From positions 1-64,000 of the forward strand of contig JADGRO010000022.1 in NCBI GenBank assembly GCA_017880905.1: a stretch of DNA of 64,000 nt. The letters run 5' to 3'. Each line of letters begins with the position of its first letter. The stretch's first letter is position 1. A program made the position numbers and the translations under genes. The stretch comes from Methylotenera sp. (lineage in GTDB: Bacteria; Pseudomonadota; Gammaproteobacteria; Burkholderiales; Methylophilaceae). Below the pieces are notes generated by a model. That model was not told where the DNA came from, made no database searches, and saw only the letters and a list, made by a program, of their open reading frames with translations. Shown one piece after another: positions 28,325 through 37,614 of the stretch.

Positions 28325-28954
28325 TTACCAGCGCTTACCGTCTGGTGTATCTAATAATGGTTTCAATTTTTCCGAAATCGTTTCGCGCGCCCTGAATATG
28401 CGCGAGCGCACCGTGCCAATTGGGCATTGCATCAGCGTTGCAATTTCTTCATAACTTAAACCTTCAATCTCGCGTAGCGTAATCGCGGTGCGTAATTCCT
28501 CTGGCAGGCTCGCAACCGTGTCATTCACAGTTTGTGCAATCTGCTTGGTCATCATGGCCGTTTCCGGTGTATCCATGGTGCGCATCTCGCCGCCATCTTC
28601 AAAATTTTCAACGTCATCAATTTCAACTTCTTGCATTACTTGCGGTCTGCGACCCATTGAAACCAGATAATTCTTCGCCGTGTTAATACCAATGCGATAC
28701 AGCCAAGTGTAAAACGCGCTATCGCCTCTAAAATTTGGCAGCGCGCGATACGCTTTAATAAACGATTCCTGTACCACGTCTTCAACCTCGGCTTGGTCGC
28801 GAATCATGCGTCCAAGCAAACGCCCAAGCTTGCGATGGTATTTCTCTACCAATAAGCCAAAAGCTTTTTTATCGCCTTGCTGCGCGCGTACAACCAGCAC
28901 TTGGTCAAGCTCGCGATTACCCACTACTGGGTTGTCATTTGGCTTATCAGCCAT
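28325..28954 (-). CDS. rpoE: RNA polymerase sigma-E factor (RpoE/AlgU)
   Basis: Protein of 209 residues from ATG 28954. Sigma region 2 reads DKKAFGLLVEKYHRKLGRLL, DVVQESFIKAYRALPNFRGD and AFYTWLYRIGINTAKNYL. Region 4 reads LPEELRTAITLREIEGLSYEEIATLMQCPIGTVRSRIFRAR, interrupted here only by line. GGGAG lies 10 bases before this ATG and the length matches other RpoE. However the frame stays open to ATG 29065, which has an even better GGAGG with 6-7-base spacing and would add 37 polar residues. Both starts may be used. Heads the rpoE-rseABC-degQ operon controlling envelope stress. Confidence 0.93.
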   Translation of the reverse strand: MADKPNDNPVVGNRELDQVLVVRAQQGDKKAFGLLVEKYHRKLGRLLGRMIRDQAEVEDVVQESFIKAYRALPNFRGDSAFYTWLYRIGINTAKNYLVSMGRRPQVMQEVEIDDVENFEDGGEMRTMDTPETAMMTKQIAQTVNDTVASLPEELRTAITLREIEGLSYEEIATLMQCPIGTVRSRIFRARETISEKLKPLLDTPDGKRW

Positions 28955-29158
28955 TGAGGTATTACTCCCTGTTTCCGACTTCTTATAGCCCGTAGTATAC
29001 GCCCGTAGAGCGGGTTCTACGAAACTTGACCGGGATAATTCCTCAATTTTGCTCGTTTGTAACATCCAATTCCTCCAGCCTACACCTAGATTTTTTATTA
29101 CTAGCTTAAGGATAAAGACATAGATAAACTATGTTAGTTCACCCATTGTTAATGATTT

Positions 29159-30754
29159 ATGACACAACAATTTGACGTACTCATCATCGGCAGCGGTCTT
29201 GCCGGACTTACCATGGCTTTGCAGGTAGCCGACCACAAAAGTGTATGCCTTGTGAGCAAGCGCGAAGTGTCTGACAGCGCCAGCAGCTGGGCGCAAGGCG
29301 GCATCGCAGCGGTGCTTAATAGTGAAGACTCTATTGAAGAGCATATTCAAGATACTTTAATCGCCGGCGCAGGCTTATGCGATACTGAAATTACACGCTT
29401 GGTAGCGACCAAAGCACGCGAATCTGTGGAATGGCTGATTAGCCAAGGTGTAGAATTTACGCGCGAAGCCGATAATAAGGCCCTGCATTTAACGCGCGAA
29501 GGCGGCCACAGCCAACGCCGCATTGTGCATGTGGCCGATGCCACTGGGCGCGCGGTGCAAAAAACCTTAGCGCAAAAAATCCGCGAACACGCCAATATCA
29601 CCATTTTAGAAAATCATATTGCGGTCGATTTAATTACTACCCGAAAAATAGATAAACACTCACCTGAAAACAAGTGCTTGGGCGCTTACGTGCTGGATAA
29701 TCATAGCGGCAAAGTCATCACCATCGCCGCGCAGCAAACAGTGCTGGCTACTGGCGGCGCGGGCAAAGTGTATTTGTATACCACCAACCCGGATGTAAGT
29801 ACGGGCGATGGTATCGCAATGGCGTGGCGCGCCGGTTGTCGCGTGGCGAATATGGAGTTTATTCAGTTTCACCCAACTTGTCTTTTCCACCCGCATGCAA
29901 AATCATTTTTAATCAGCGAGGCGGTACGTGGCGAAGGTGGTCTGCTCAAGCTTCCGGATGGCACGCGCTTTATGCCAGAACACGACCCGCGTGAAGAGCT
30001 GGCGCCGCGCGATGTGGTCGCACGTGCGATTGACTTTGAGATGAAAAAACGCGGGCTGGATTGCGTTTATTTAGATATTACCCATAAACCGCTCAAGTTT
30101 ATCAAACAACATTTTCCCAATATCTATGCACGCTGCCTTGAGCTCGGCATTGATATTAGTAAGCAAGCCATTCCCGTAGTGCCGGCCGCGCATTACAGCT
30201 GCGGTGGTGTGATGGTAGATGCACAAGGTAAAACCGACATCGCCAACTTATACGCCATCGGCGAAACCGCCTGTACCGGTTTGCATGGAGCAAATCGGCT
30301 CGCCAGCAATTCATTGCTGGAATGCTTGGTGTTTGGTCGCGCAGCAGCGAATACTATTTTAAGTGCGCCCACTCAAGCTTTTAGCAAACTCCCCAATTGG
30401 GATGAAAGCCGCGTTACCGATGCCGACGAAGAAGTGCTGATTACGCACACTTGGGATGAATTACGCCGCTTTATGTGGAACTACGTCGGCATTGTACGCA
30501 CCGATAAACGCCTAAGCCGCGCGCTGCATCGCATCCACATGCTGCGCGATGAAGTGCAGGAGTTTTATAAAAACTTTAAAATCAGCAACGATTTAATCGA
30601 GCTGCGAAATTTGCTGCAAGTGGCAGAACTGATTGTAGAAAGTGCCATTTCACGTAAAGAAAGCCGCGGCCTGCATTACAGCAAAGATCACCCCAATATG
30701 GACGCAGAAGCAATTCCCACTGTGCTAGAGCCGAAAAATTATCAAGAACATTAA
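29159..30754 (+). CDS. nadB: L-aspartate oxidase
   Basis: Protein of 531 residues. It oxidises L-aspartate to iminoaspartate, the first step of NAD synthesis. FAD-binding IIGSGLAGLTMALQ at the N-terminus, the SSWAQGGIAAVL and HLTREGGHSQRRIVH active-site segments, EFIQFHPTCLF, SEAVRGEGG, HYSCGGVMVD and HGANRLASNSLLECLVFG are all present, with the helical C-terminal domain intact. Divergent from rpoE, with about 90 bp between them depending on the rpoE start. Confidence 0.96.
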   Translation: MTQQFDVLIIGSGLAGLTMALQVADHKSVCLVSKREVSDSASSWAQGGIAAVLNSEDSIEEHIQDTLIAGAGLCDTEITRLVATKARESVEWLISQGVEFTREADNKALHLTREGGHSQRRIVHVADATGRAVQKTLAQKIREHANITILENHIAVDLITTRKIDKHSPENKCLGAYVLDNHSGKVITIAAQQTVLATGGAGKVYLYTTNPDVSTGDGIAMAWRAGCRVANMEFIQFHPTCLFHPHAKSFLISEAVRGEGGLLKLPDGTRFMPEHDPREELAPRDVVARAIDFEMKKRGLDCVYLDITHKPLKFIKQHFPNIYARCLELGIDISKQAIPVVPAAHYSCGGVMVDAQGKTDIANLYAIGETACTGLHGANRLASNSLLECLVFGRAAANTILSAPTQAFSKLPNWDESRVTDADEEVLITHTWDELRRFMWNYVGIVRTDKRLSRALHRIHMLRDEVQEFYKNFKISNDLIELRNLLQVAELIVESAISRKESRGLHYSKDHPNMDAEAIPTVLEPKNYQEH

Positions 30755-30758
30755 CTAT

Positions 30759-31238
30759 TTGAAATGTTTTTTAACTGTCCCAAAAGTAATATGGCTGGCA
30801 ACCGCATGGCTATTGGCTTGCAGCCTGCCTGTTTTTGCGCTTGAAATCACTTATTTTTACGATGGCGATACGGTAAAAATTGATGACCATGGCAAGGCAT
30901 ACAAACTACGCATCACCAATATCGACGCACCAGAACGCAACCAAACATATGGCTTAAAATCTCGTCGCGCGCTGATACAATTTTGCAAAAATGCCAGCGT
31001 TGAAGTGCAACTTTTTGGCACGGATAAATATCACCGAAAACTAGGGAAACTAGAGTGCAACAACCAAGATGTGAGTTTTTATATGCTTAAAAATGGCGAT
31101 GCGTGGTTTTACCATCAATATTCCAGTGACAGCGCTTTAGAGCTTACAGAGCTGGAAGCGCGCAACAACAAACGCGGGCTTTGGCAAAGCCAGCACCCAA
31201 CCCCGCCGTGGGTTTGGCGCAAAAATCATCCACATTAA
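30759..31238 (+). CDS. secreted thermonuclease-family protein (SNase-like)
   Basis: Protein of 159 residues. Signal peptide about 1-27 ending LPVFA. The OB-fold SNase domain shows FYDGDTVKI, LRITNIDAPERNQ (equivalents of Arg35, Asp40, Glu43) and KYHRKLGKL (Arg87 equivalent), so catalytic residues are kept. Ca-dependent cleavage of DNA or RNA in the periplasm or outside is expected. TTG 30759 is taken as start because the signal peptide begins there and no in-frame ATG exists nearby; it is 4 bp after the nadB stop. Confidence 0.85.
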   Translation: MKCFLTVPKVIWLATAWLLACSLPVFALEITYFYDGDTVKIDDHGKAYKLRITNIDAPERNQTYGLKSRRALIQFCKNASVEVQLFGTDKYHRKLGKLECNNQDVSFYMLKNGDAWFYHQYSSDSALELTELEARNNKRGLWQSQHPTPPWVWRKNHPH

Positions 31239-31321
31239 TTGTGTTAGTATTCAAATATAATGATTAAAATTAAACACCTATTCACTTTAAGAGTTACACC
31301 TTTATCGGTGCATATTTCACG

Positions 31322-31704
31322 TTAGGTCTAGGAGCGATCACATGCAATCTCGTCGGTATCGTTTTGGCATTGTTCTTTCTGTGCTATGGGTTTGTGTGAT
31401 TTCCAGCTATGCGCTGTACGAATGGCAAGCGCCCTTCTATAAAAAGACGTTCCTTTTTGCCGTAATCTCGCATCCTGAAATGCCGTTAGTAGATGGTGCC
31501 ATTTTTGTAACTACGCCATTTCTCATAGAGCGTTTTTTTGCACTCATAGTTCTCCCCTTAGCTGCTCTTTGGCTAGTTCTTCTCGCAGGCCCTGCCATTA
31601 AATGGGTGCAAGGCGGAGCAAAGCCCTAACATGGCGCTCAACCTCGCTCCCTTCGGTCGCTGGACGCTGCGCGATAAACCCGCGCAGCGCCGGTTAGCTC
31701 TACG
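31322..31704 (+). mobile_element. solitary integron gene cassette (no integrase nearby)
   Basis: The left boundary is G|TTAGGT (G at 31321) and the right boundary G|TTAACC (G at 31704), the exact cut position used by integron integrases. In between lie one ORF starting 20 bp from the left end and an attC-like site at the right end. In the excised circle TTAGGT would complete attC, pairing with CCCTAAC. The restored target would read CACG|TTAACC. Size 383 bp, typical for one cassette. Confidence 0.82.
31342..31629 (+). CDS. small membrane protein encoded by the integron cassette
   Basis: Protein of 95 residues with two likely transmembrane helices (about 8-28, FGIVLSVLWVCVISSYALYEW, and 62-84, LIERFFALIVLPLAALWLVLL). 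AGGAG lies seven bases before ATG. The stop TAA (31627-31629) falls inside the attC R'' box, the classic arrangement for cassette genes. Family not recognised; most environmental cassette genes are unknown. Whether it is expressed here depends on a local promoter, and none is obvious. Confidence 0.75.
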   Translation: MQSRRYRFGIVLSVLWVCVISSYALYEWQAPFYKKTFLFAVISHPEMPLVDGAIFVTTPFLIERFFALIVLPLAALWLVLLAGPAIKWVQGGAKP

Positions 31705-31710
31705 TTAACC
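31624..31710 (+). repeat. attC recombination site of the cassette
   Basis: R'' CCCTAAC (31624-31630), then GCTCAACC as L'', an imperfect inverted interior containing CGCTGCGCG / CGCGCAGCG around a 7-base loop, then GGTTAGC as L' and GTTAACC as R' (31704-31710). The extra base that breaks L''/L' pairing is the expected extrahelical base that sets strand choice. Confidence 0.82.
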
Positions 31711-31891
31711 ATCCAGCAAAATACAAAGCTCGCTTTAATTGCAATTATCCGTATAATGCGCTTTCCCTACGCAAACCAATCAGCGTAGCGGTCTTTTGTT
31801 CATTTGGTCATCTGACCTATTATTTGTCATCCTCGATTGGTGTTGCTTCAAATGCAATTGGCTGGCTTAAAATTCTAGCTGGGGCTTTACA

Positions 31892-33448
31892 TTGTCTATT
31901 GAAACAACAAACACATCTAACTTTAACGAGTTAGGGTTATCTGAATCCATTCTGCGCGCCATAAGCGACGAGGGTTACACCACACCAACCCCTATTCAGG
32001 CAAAAGCTATTCCGCAAGTATTAAGCGGTGGCGATTTACTGGCAGGCGCACAAACCGGCACCGGCAAAACCGCTGGCTTTACATTGCCGATTTTACATTT
32101 ACTTAGCCAAAAACCGCTAGCGAATTTGGGCAAAGGCCGCCCGCGCTGCTTAATGCTGACGCCAACGCGCGAACTGGCTGCACAGATTGAAGAATCCGTT
32201 AAAACTTACGGCAAATATTTGCCGCTGACTTCTACCGTAATTTTTGGTGGCGTAAACGCCAACCCGCAAATTGCGCGCTTAAAAAAACCGCTGGATATTT
32301 TAGTCGCCACGCCTGGTCGCTTGCTTGACCATGCGAATCAAAAAAATGTGGATTTAAGCGGCGTTGAGATTTTGGTGCTGGATGAAGCTGATAGAATGTT
32401 AGACATGGGTTTTATTCGCGATATTAAAAAAATCCTTGCCATGTTGCCTAAACAACGCCAAAACTTATTATTCTCTGCGACCTTTTCTGACGAAATTAAA
32501 ACCCTTGCCGATGGCTTGTTGCATAACCCTGGCTTTGTTGAAGTTGCACGTCGCAATACCGCTTCTGAATTGGTTGAGCAAACCGTACATATGGTCGCAC
32601 AATCGCATAAACGCGAGCTAATGAGTTACCTGATTAAGCACAACGATTGGCAGCAAGTGCTGGTATTTACCCGCACCAAACACGGCGCGAACCGCTTGGC
32701 CGAAAAACTGGTTAAAGATGGTATTCAAGCCGCAGCGATTCATGGTAACAAGAGCCAAGGCGCACGTACAAAGGCGCTGGCGCAGTTTAAAGATGGCAGC
32801 ATGCGCGTGCTGGTTGCGACTGACATTGCTGCGCGAGGTTTGGATATTGACCAATTGCCGCAAGTAGTGAATTTTGAGTTGCCCAATGTGCCGGAAGATT
32901 ATGTGCACCGTATTGGCCGAACTGGCCGCGCAGGCAGCACTGGAGCGGCGGTATCGCTGGTTGACCGTGAAGAATTAAAAATGCTGAAAGATATTGAAAA
33001 ACTCCTCAAGCGAGAAATCCCTAAAGTACCAGTGGAAGGGTTTACGCCAAATGCCAACCCTGAGCCCGAGGCGCAGCGTGCCGCTAGACAGCCGCATGGT
33101 CGACCACGTGAACAATCTCAAGGTCAATCACGCAAACCACAAGGTGATAGAAATAATAGCGGTCAAAATGCTAGCAGAAATGCAAATCAAAACCGAAACC
33201 AATCCAATACTCTGCAGCCTAGAAACCCGCAAAACAACCCTCAAGCTCGGCCACAAGGTAATGCGCAAAATACTTTGAACAAGCATATATCAGAAGCCGC
33301 ACGGCACCAAGCCATGCCGCAACCCGCTTTGTTTGCGCCAAAACCTCAAAATCGTAACCCTAATACTAGAAATACCAATCAAGGCAATTCGGGCAGAAGT
33401 AATATGAATCCTAACAGCCAACACAGAAGCGGCGGCAGAGGACGCTAA
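31892..33448 (+). CDS. rhlE: DEAD-box RNA helicase, RhlE type
   Basis: Protein of 518 residues. Helicase core about 1-375 with Q motif [22 protein letters not shown] (I), PTRELAAQI (Ia), [11 protein letters not shown] (II), SATF (III), [12 protein letters not shown] and [10 protein letters not shown] (VI). The tail from about 385 is disordered and rich in N, Q, R, P and G, as in cold-induced RhlE helicases acting on ribosomes and mRNA. Start is TTG 31892 with GGGG seven bases upstream. A 130-nt leader with TATAAT at 31752-31757 and complementary ACCAATC/GATTGGT segments may be a structured cold-shock 5' UTR. Confidence 0.92.
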   Translation: MSIETTNTSNFNELGLSESILRAISDEGYTTPTPIQAKAIPQVLSGGDLLAGAQTGTGKTAGFTLPILHLLSQKPLANLGKGRPRCLMLTPTRELAAQIEESVKTYGKYLPLTSTVIFGGVNANPQIARLKKPLDILVATPGRLLDHANQKNVDLSGVEILVLDEADRMLDMGFIRDIKKILAMLPKQRQNLLFSATFSDEIKTLADGLLHNPGFVEVARRNTASELVEQTVHMVAQSHKRELMSYLIKHNDWQQVLVFTRTKHGANRLAEKLVKDGIQAAAIHGNKSQGARTKALAQFKDGSMRVLVATDIAARGLDIDQLPQVVNFELPNVPEDYVHRIGRTGRAGSTGAAVSLVDREELKMLKDIEKLLKREIPKVPVEGFTPNANPEPEAQRAARQPHGRPREQSQGQSRKPQGDRNNSGQNASRNANQNRNQSNTLQPRNPQNNPQARPQGNAQNTLNKHISEAARHQAMPQPALFAPKPQNRNPNTRNTNQGNSGRSNMNPNSQHRSGGRGR

Positions 33449-33466
33449 GCATTAAGTTTTAGTCTA

Positions 33467-33585
33467 AAAACTCATATTTTTAAGTAAGACCAGACGAGAA
33501 TCCAAAAATTGGACGTGACATATGGGTTATATGTAAGGATAATTTTTTGATGAGTAACGCAGTATTACAACAAAAGATGAGTTTT
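33467..33585 (+). repeat. 119-bp intergenic element, copy 1 (variable terminal inverted repeat)
   Basis: Ends are AAAACTCAT (33467-33475) and its complement ATGAGTTTT (33577-33585). The interior matches copy 2 at 39483 over most of its length: TTTTTAAG, AAAATTG, CATATG, TATGTAAGGA and AATTTTTTG blocks in the same order and spacing. Confidence 0.72.
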
Positions 33586-33591
33586 GTGTGA
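33550..33591 (+). other. 13-codon leader ORF coupled to yaiI
   Basis: ATG 33550 opens [13 protein letters not shown] and stops at TGA 33589-33591, overlapping the yaiI ATG as TGATG. AAGGA at 33535-33539 is a plausible ribosome site. An in-frame TTG at 33547 matches the start position used in repeat copy 2. Translational coupling is inferred from the overlap. Confidence 0.4.
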
Positions 33592-34040
33592 TGAAAATTT
33601 GGGTCGATGCAGACGCTTGCCCTGTCGTCATTAAAGAAATTATATTTCGCGCGGCAGATCGTACTAAAATCACAACGACTCTTGTCGCTAACCAGTTTTT
33701 ACGCATACCATTTTCGCCGTATATCAAATTTATTGGTGTGGCTGGCGGCTTTGATGTGGCCGATAACAAAATTGTAGAAGAATGCGAAACAGACGATTTG
33801 GTGATTACCGCCGATATTCCGCTCGCCGCTTTGGTGGTAGCAAAAGGCGCGCATGCACTCAACCCACGCGGCGAACTCTACACTACTGCCAACATTAAAG
33901 AGCGCTTAGCCATGCGCAATTTAATGAATGAACTGCGTGGCAATGGCGTGGATATTAGTGGCCCTTCCATCTTTAATAATAGCGATAGGCAGGCGTTTGC
34001 TGCTGCGCTAGATCGTTTTATCGCAAAATCAAACAAATAA
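33591..34040 (+). CDS. yaiI: YaiI/YqxD family (DUF188) protein
   Basis: Protein of 149 residues, usual family length. The N-terminus [18 protein letters not shown] carries the conserved acidic Asp pair of a PIN-like fold. [27 protein letters not shown] and the C-terminal [10 protein letters not shown] are typical. Function unestablished; a nuclease-type fold is suspected. The gene has no strong Shine-Dalgarno of its own; initiation may depend on the upstream leader ORF in the repeat element. Confidence 0.9.
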   Translation: MKIWVDADACPVVIKEIIFRAADRTKITTTLVANQFLRIPFSPYIKFIGVAGGFDVADNKIVEECETDDLVITADIPLAALVVAKGAHALNPRGELYTTANIKERLAMRNLMNELRGNGVDISGPSIFNNSDRQAFAAALDRFIAKSNK

Positions 34041-34129
34041 TAAATTTGTGCTTCATTTAGCCAAATTGCAAAAATAGTTTAAAATTCTATCCAATATTTC
34101 TATACAAACTCCAGTTTAAGGATTTATCC

Positions 34130-34609
34130 ATGCAAATTGCCATGAACACGGTCGTCACCATGACTTACGAACTTAAAAATGCTGATAACGAGGTGCTGGA
34201 ATCAAGCCAAGAACCGGTCTCTTACTTGCATGGCGGTTACGACAATATCTTCCCGAAAGTGGAAGAAGCCATGCACGGCAAAAATGTCGGTGATGTGGTG
34301 ACAGTGGATTTGCAGCCTGCGGATGCGTTTGGCGATTATGACGAAGAATTGGTGCAAATCGAGCCTGCAAGCGCCTTTCCGGCCAAAGATTTAAAAGTGG
34401 GCATGCAGTTTGAAGGTGAAGACGAAACCGGCGAGGTAATTTTATACACTGTGACCGAAATTGCCGATGGCAAAGTGGTGGTAGATGCTAACCACCCGTG
34501 GGCGGGCGAGCGCGTGATATTTAAAGCCACAGTGACCGATGTGCGCCCAGCTAAGCAAGAAGAAGTTTCGCACCAGCATGTGCATGGTGCGGGCGGGCAT
34601 CATCACTAA
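34130..34609 (+). CDS. slyD: FKBP-type peptidyl-prolyl isomerase, SlyD-like
   Basis: Protein of 159 residues. The FKBP domain is split by an insert-in-flap: N-terminal [21 protein letters not shown] and [21 protein letters not shown] domain about 65-120, then [19 protein letters not shown]. The short His-rich tail [12 protein letters not shown] could bind nickel, shorter than in E. coli SlyD. Cytosolic folding factor. The upstream TTTAAGGATT supplies the ribosome site. Its stop overlaps the convergent mutS stop by 4 bp. Confidence 0.93.
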   Translation: MQIAMNTVVTMTYELKNADNEVLESSQEPVSYLHGGYDNIFPKVEEAMHGKNVGDVVTVDLQPADAFGDYDEELVQIEPASAFPAKDLKVGMQFEGEDETGEVILYTVTEIADGKVVVDANHPWAGERVIFKATVTDVRPAKQEEVSHQHVHGAGGHHH

Positions 34610-37179
34610 ATTTTATTTTTTAGCTGATATAACAATTCCAGCGCTTGTTTAGGCGTTAAATCATCCGGCTGAATCGCCTCCAGCTCAGCAATGACAGGGT
34701 GTTCAGCAATTGGTGCGGGTTCTACGTTGGCCGTAAACATGTCTGGCTGATTGGCATTTTTTGATATTTGATTATTCTCTAGCTGCGTAAGTTTGCGTTT
34801 GGCTGCGGCGACGACAGATTTTGGAATGCCCGCTAATTGCGCCACTTGGATGCCATAACTCTGATTGGCCGCGCCTTCTTCAACCTTATGCAAAAACACG
34901 ATGCCATTGCCATGCTCAACTGCGTCTAAATGAATATTGGCAGCATGTTTGAAGTCATCCACAATGCGCGTGAGCTCGAAATAATGCGTGGCAAACAGCG
35001 TAAAACTTTTATTTTTTTCAAGCAATTGTTTTGCCACTGCCCATGCCAGACTCAAACCATCAAAAGTAGAAGTTCCGCGGCCAATTTCATCCAGCAACAC
35101 CAAACTTTTATCGGTCGCGTTGTGCAAAATATTCGCTGTTTCGGTCATTTCCACCATAAATGTAGAACGCCCGCCAGCCAAATCATCCGACGCACCTATA
35201 CGTGTAAAAATGCGATCAATTTCGCCGATTTTAACCGCGTTCGCTGGTACAAAACATCCGCAATGCGCCAGCAACACAATTAACGCAATTTGCCGCATAA
35301 AAGTGGATTTTCCGCCCATATTCGGGCCGGTAATCAGTAATAATTGACGATAAGGATTTAAGCTAACGTCGTTTACCACAAACGGCTGCATGATACTTTC
35401 GACGACAGGATGACGACCCGCCTCAATCGTCACCCCAGACTCACTCACAAATTGCGGCTGCGCATAATTTAGCACTTGTGCACGCTCGGCAAAACAGCAT
35501 AAAACATCCAAGCTAGCAACCGCACCGCTATTGGTCTGCAGGGCGGTGATAAATGGGATTAATTGCACCAAAACTTGCTCATAAAGCATTTTTTCGCGTG
35601 CTAAGGCGCGATCATTGGCACTTAATACTTTGTCTTCAAATGCCTTCAGTTCGGGCGTAATAAAGCGCTCGGCATTTTTGAGTGTTTGGCGGCGGCGGTA
35701 TTCTGCTGGCGCATTTTCAGCCTGTGTGCGGCTAATTTCAATGTAAAAACCGTGCACGCTGTTGTACTCTACTTTGAGATTTTGCAAACCTGTGCGTGCC
35801 TTTTCGGCAGCTTCAAACTGCAATAAAAAATCACCATGATTGGTTTGCAAAGCACGCAGCTCGTCTAATTCAGCATCGAATCCATCCGCAATCACTCCGC
35901 CCTCACGTAGTACTGATGCGGGTTCTGGCTTGACGGCTTTTAATATATTTAATATTGCACTTGGCGCTTGTAAATTTTCCCCCAAGGTCTCTAACAATAT
36001 TGTCTTACTTTTTATCAGCAAGTTTTGTAACAAAGGCAATTGCAACAAACTGTCTCGCAAACCAGATAAATCGCGCGGTCGTGCTGTTTTCAAAGCCACA
36101 CGCGTTGTGATGCGCTCGATATCACCAATCACTTTTAAATGATTTTGTAGGCCTTGATATTTGGAGGTGCTAATCAATTCTGCCACTGCTTCAAGGCGCT
36201 TAGACACTAGATTTCTATCGCGTATGGGATGATGTAACCAGAATCTCAGTAGTCGTGCACCCATAGCGGTTTGTGTGGTGTTGAATAGTGAATATAAGGT
36301 AGGTGATGCCTCGCCACGCAAGGTGACATCAATCTCTAAATTACGGCGCGTGGCAGCATCTAACTGAATATACTGGCTGGTTTGCTCAACACTTAATGAC
36401 GTAATATGCGGCAAAGCGGTACGTTGCGTGTGTTTTACATAGTCTAGCAATGCGCCTGCAGCCGAAATTGCAGCGCTTAAATTTTGCGCGCCAAAGCCTG
36501 ATAAATCAAGTGTGTTAAATTGCTTAGTTAAGTTTGTAAATGCACTGTCAACGTCAAACTGCCACGGACTTAGGCGCTTTTTCGCACAATCAAAAACTTC
36601 CAGTGCGTTGTGTTTAAAATCATCTGCGCAAATAATCTCTGCCGGCGAAATACGCTGTAACTCTTGTGCCAAATGACCAGTCGCTATTTCACTTAAAATA
36701 AAGTTACCGGAAGCCAAATTAATACGCGCTAATCCCACTACACCATCAGCCGCAAATACGCTCAGTAATTGATTGTCACGTGATTCATCTAACAGCGCAG
36801 AATCTGTCAGTGTGCCTGGCGTAAGGATGCGTGTGACTGCGCGCTCGACAGGGCCTTTTGAAGTAGCTGGGTCACCAATCTGCTCACAAATTGCCACCGC
36901 TTCGCCCATTTTGGTAAGCTTGGCTATGTACTGCTCTGCCGCATGATACGGCACACCTGCCATTTTGATTGGCTCGCCATTGCTGGCACCGCGCCGCGTA
37001 AGCGTAATACCCAAAAGCTTGGAAGCTTTTTCTGCATCCTCAAAAAACAACTCGTAAAAATCCCCCATACGATAAAACAGCAACATATCCGTATGCTGCG
37101 CTTTGAGCGCCAAATATTGGCGCATCATAGGTGTATGGCCTTGGGGTGTGTGATTAGTTTTGGGTGTTTGGTCTGGCAC
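34606..37179 (-). CDS. mutS: DNA mismatch repair protein MutS
   Basis: Protein of 857 residues. The mismatch-reading Phe-x-Glu lies in [17 protein letters not shown] near residue 40. Connector, lever and clamp domains follow, then the ATPase with [13 protein letters not shown], a DELARG-type [18 protein letters not shown] segment and ATHYFELT. The C-terminal beta-clamp and tetramer region is present. It recognises mismatches and recruits MutL. No linked recA or cinA. Convergent with slyD. Confidence 0.97.
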   Translation of the reverse strand: MPDQTPKTNHTPQGHTPMMRQYLALKAQHTDMLLFYRMGDFYELFFEDAEKASKLLGITLTRRGASNGEPIKMAGVPYHAAEQYIAKLTKMGEAVAICEQIGDPATSKGPVERAVTRILTPGTLTDSALLDESRDNQLLSVFAADGVVGLARINLASGNFILSEIATGHLAQELQRISPAEIICADDFKHNALEVFDCAKKRLSPWQFDVDSAFTNLTKQFNTLDLSGFGAQNLSAAISAAGALLDYVKHTQRTALPHITSLSVEQTSQYIQLDAATRRNLEIDVTLRGEASPTLYSLFNTTQTAMGARLLRFWLHHPIRDRNLVSKRLEAVAELISTSKYQGLQNHLKVIGDIERITTRVALKTARPRDLSGLRDSLLQLPLLQNLLIKSKTILLETLGENLQAPSAILNILKAVKPEPASVLREGGVIADGFDAELDELRALQTNHGDFLLQFEAAEKARTGLQNLKVEYNSVHGFYIEISRTQAENAPAEYRRRQTLKNAERFITPELKAFEDKVLSANDRALAREKMLYEQVLVQLIPFITALQTNSGAVASLDVLCCFAERAQVLNYAQPQFVSESGVTIEAGRHPVVESIMQPFVVNDVSLNPYRQLLLITGPNMGGKSTFMRQIALIVLLAHCGCFVPANAVKIGEIDRIFTRIGASDDLAGGRSTFMVEMTETANILHNATDKSLVLLDEIGRGTSTFDGLSLAWAVAKQLLEKNKSFTLFATHYFELTRIVDDFKHAANIHLDAVEHGNGIVFLHKVEEGAANQSYGIQVAQLAGIPKSVVAAAKRKLTQLENNQISKNANQPDMFTANVEPAPIAEHPVIAELEAIQPDDLTPKQALELLYQLKNKI

Positions 37180-37350
37180 GAGAATGGATTATTTATTTAA
37201 TTGATTCATTTTATAAACATTTTGCATTGTTTGTTCAATTTCTCAACGTTTTATGTGAAATTTTCATCATCTATTTATAATCTCACAATAAAATATATAA
37301 AATATTTAATTAAAACAATAAGTTAAAAACCAGTCTCGTCACCCATTATT

Positions 37351-37366
37351 TGGCACAAATAGTGCA
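37351..37366 (+). promoter_or_regulatory. candidate sigma-54 (RpoN) promoter
   Basis: TGGCACAAATAGTGCA matches the -24/-12 consensus TGGCACR-N4-TTGCW at all but one position, with the required GG-N10-GC spacing. The predicted start near 37377 lies about 30 nt before ATG 37408. The 150 bp upstream are very AT-rich, suiting enhancer or IHF binding, but no specific site was identified. Confidence 0.6.
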
Positions 37367-37407
37367 TATTTCTACATGTTACAAATTAATTGATAAGTGA
37401 ATTTAGC

Positions 37408-37614
37408 ATGGAAAATAAAAACTACGTAGTGTACGCAGAATTTTTAGCGCAGTGTAGAGAGGTGATGGGGCCGTTTGATTTCGAAAAACTGGCTTATGAC
37501 CAAAATTACAAAGCTGAATTTTTTAACAAAGTAACACTCAGCTCAAATGACAAATTGTTTGAATTAGCCGCTTTTGTTAACCATCAATTAGATGAAGATG
37601 AGCTGGACAGCTAA
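37408..37614 (+). CDS. small acidic hypothetical protein behind a sigma-54-like promoter
   Basis: Protein of 68 residues, soluble, acidic C-terminus (DEDELDS). It has FLAQCREVMGPFDFEKLAYD and FFNKVTLSSNDKLFELAAFV, predicted helical. An upstream in-frame TTG at 37390 is less likely than ATG 37408. Family not recognised. The convergent neighbour's stop abuts it at 37615. If the RpoN promoter is real, the protein may respond to nitrogen or a similar signal. Confidence 0.7.
   Translation: MENKNYVVYAEFLAQCREVMGPFDFEKLAYDQNYKAEFFNKVTLSSNDKLFELAAFVNHQLDEDELDS

Noticed and set aside
28999-29040. GAAACTT as a sigma-E -35 element near rpoE/nadB.
   Set aside because: It points toward nadB and no -10 of the sigma-E type lies at the right distance.
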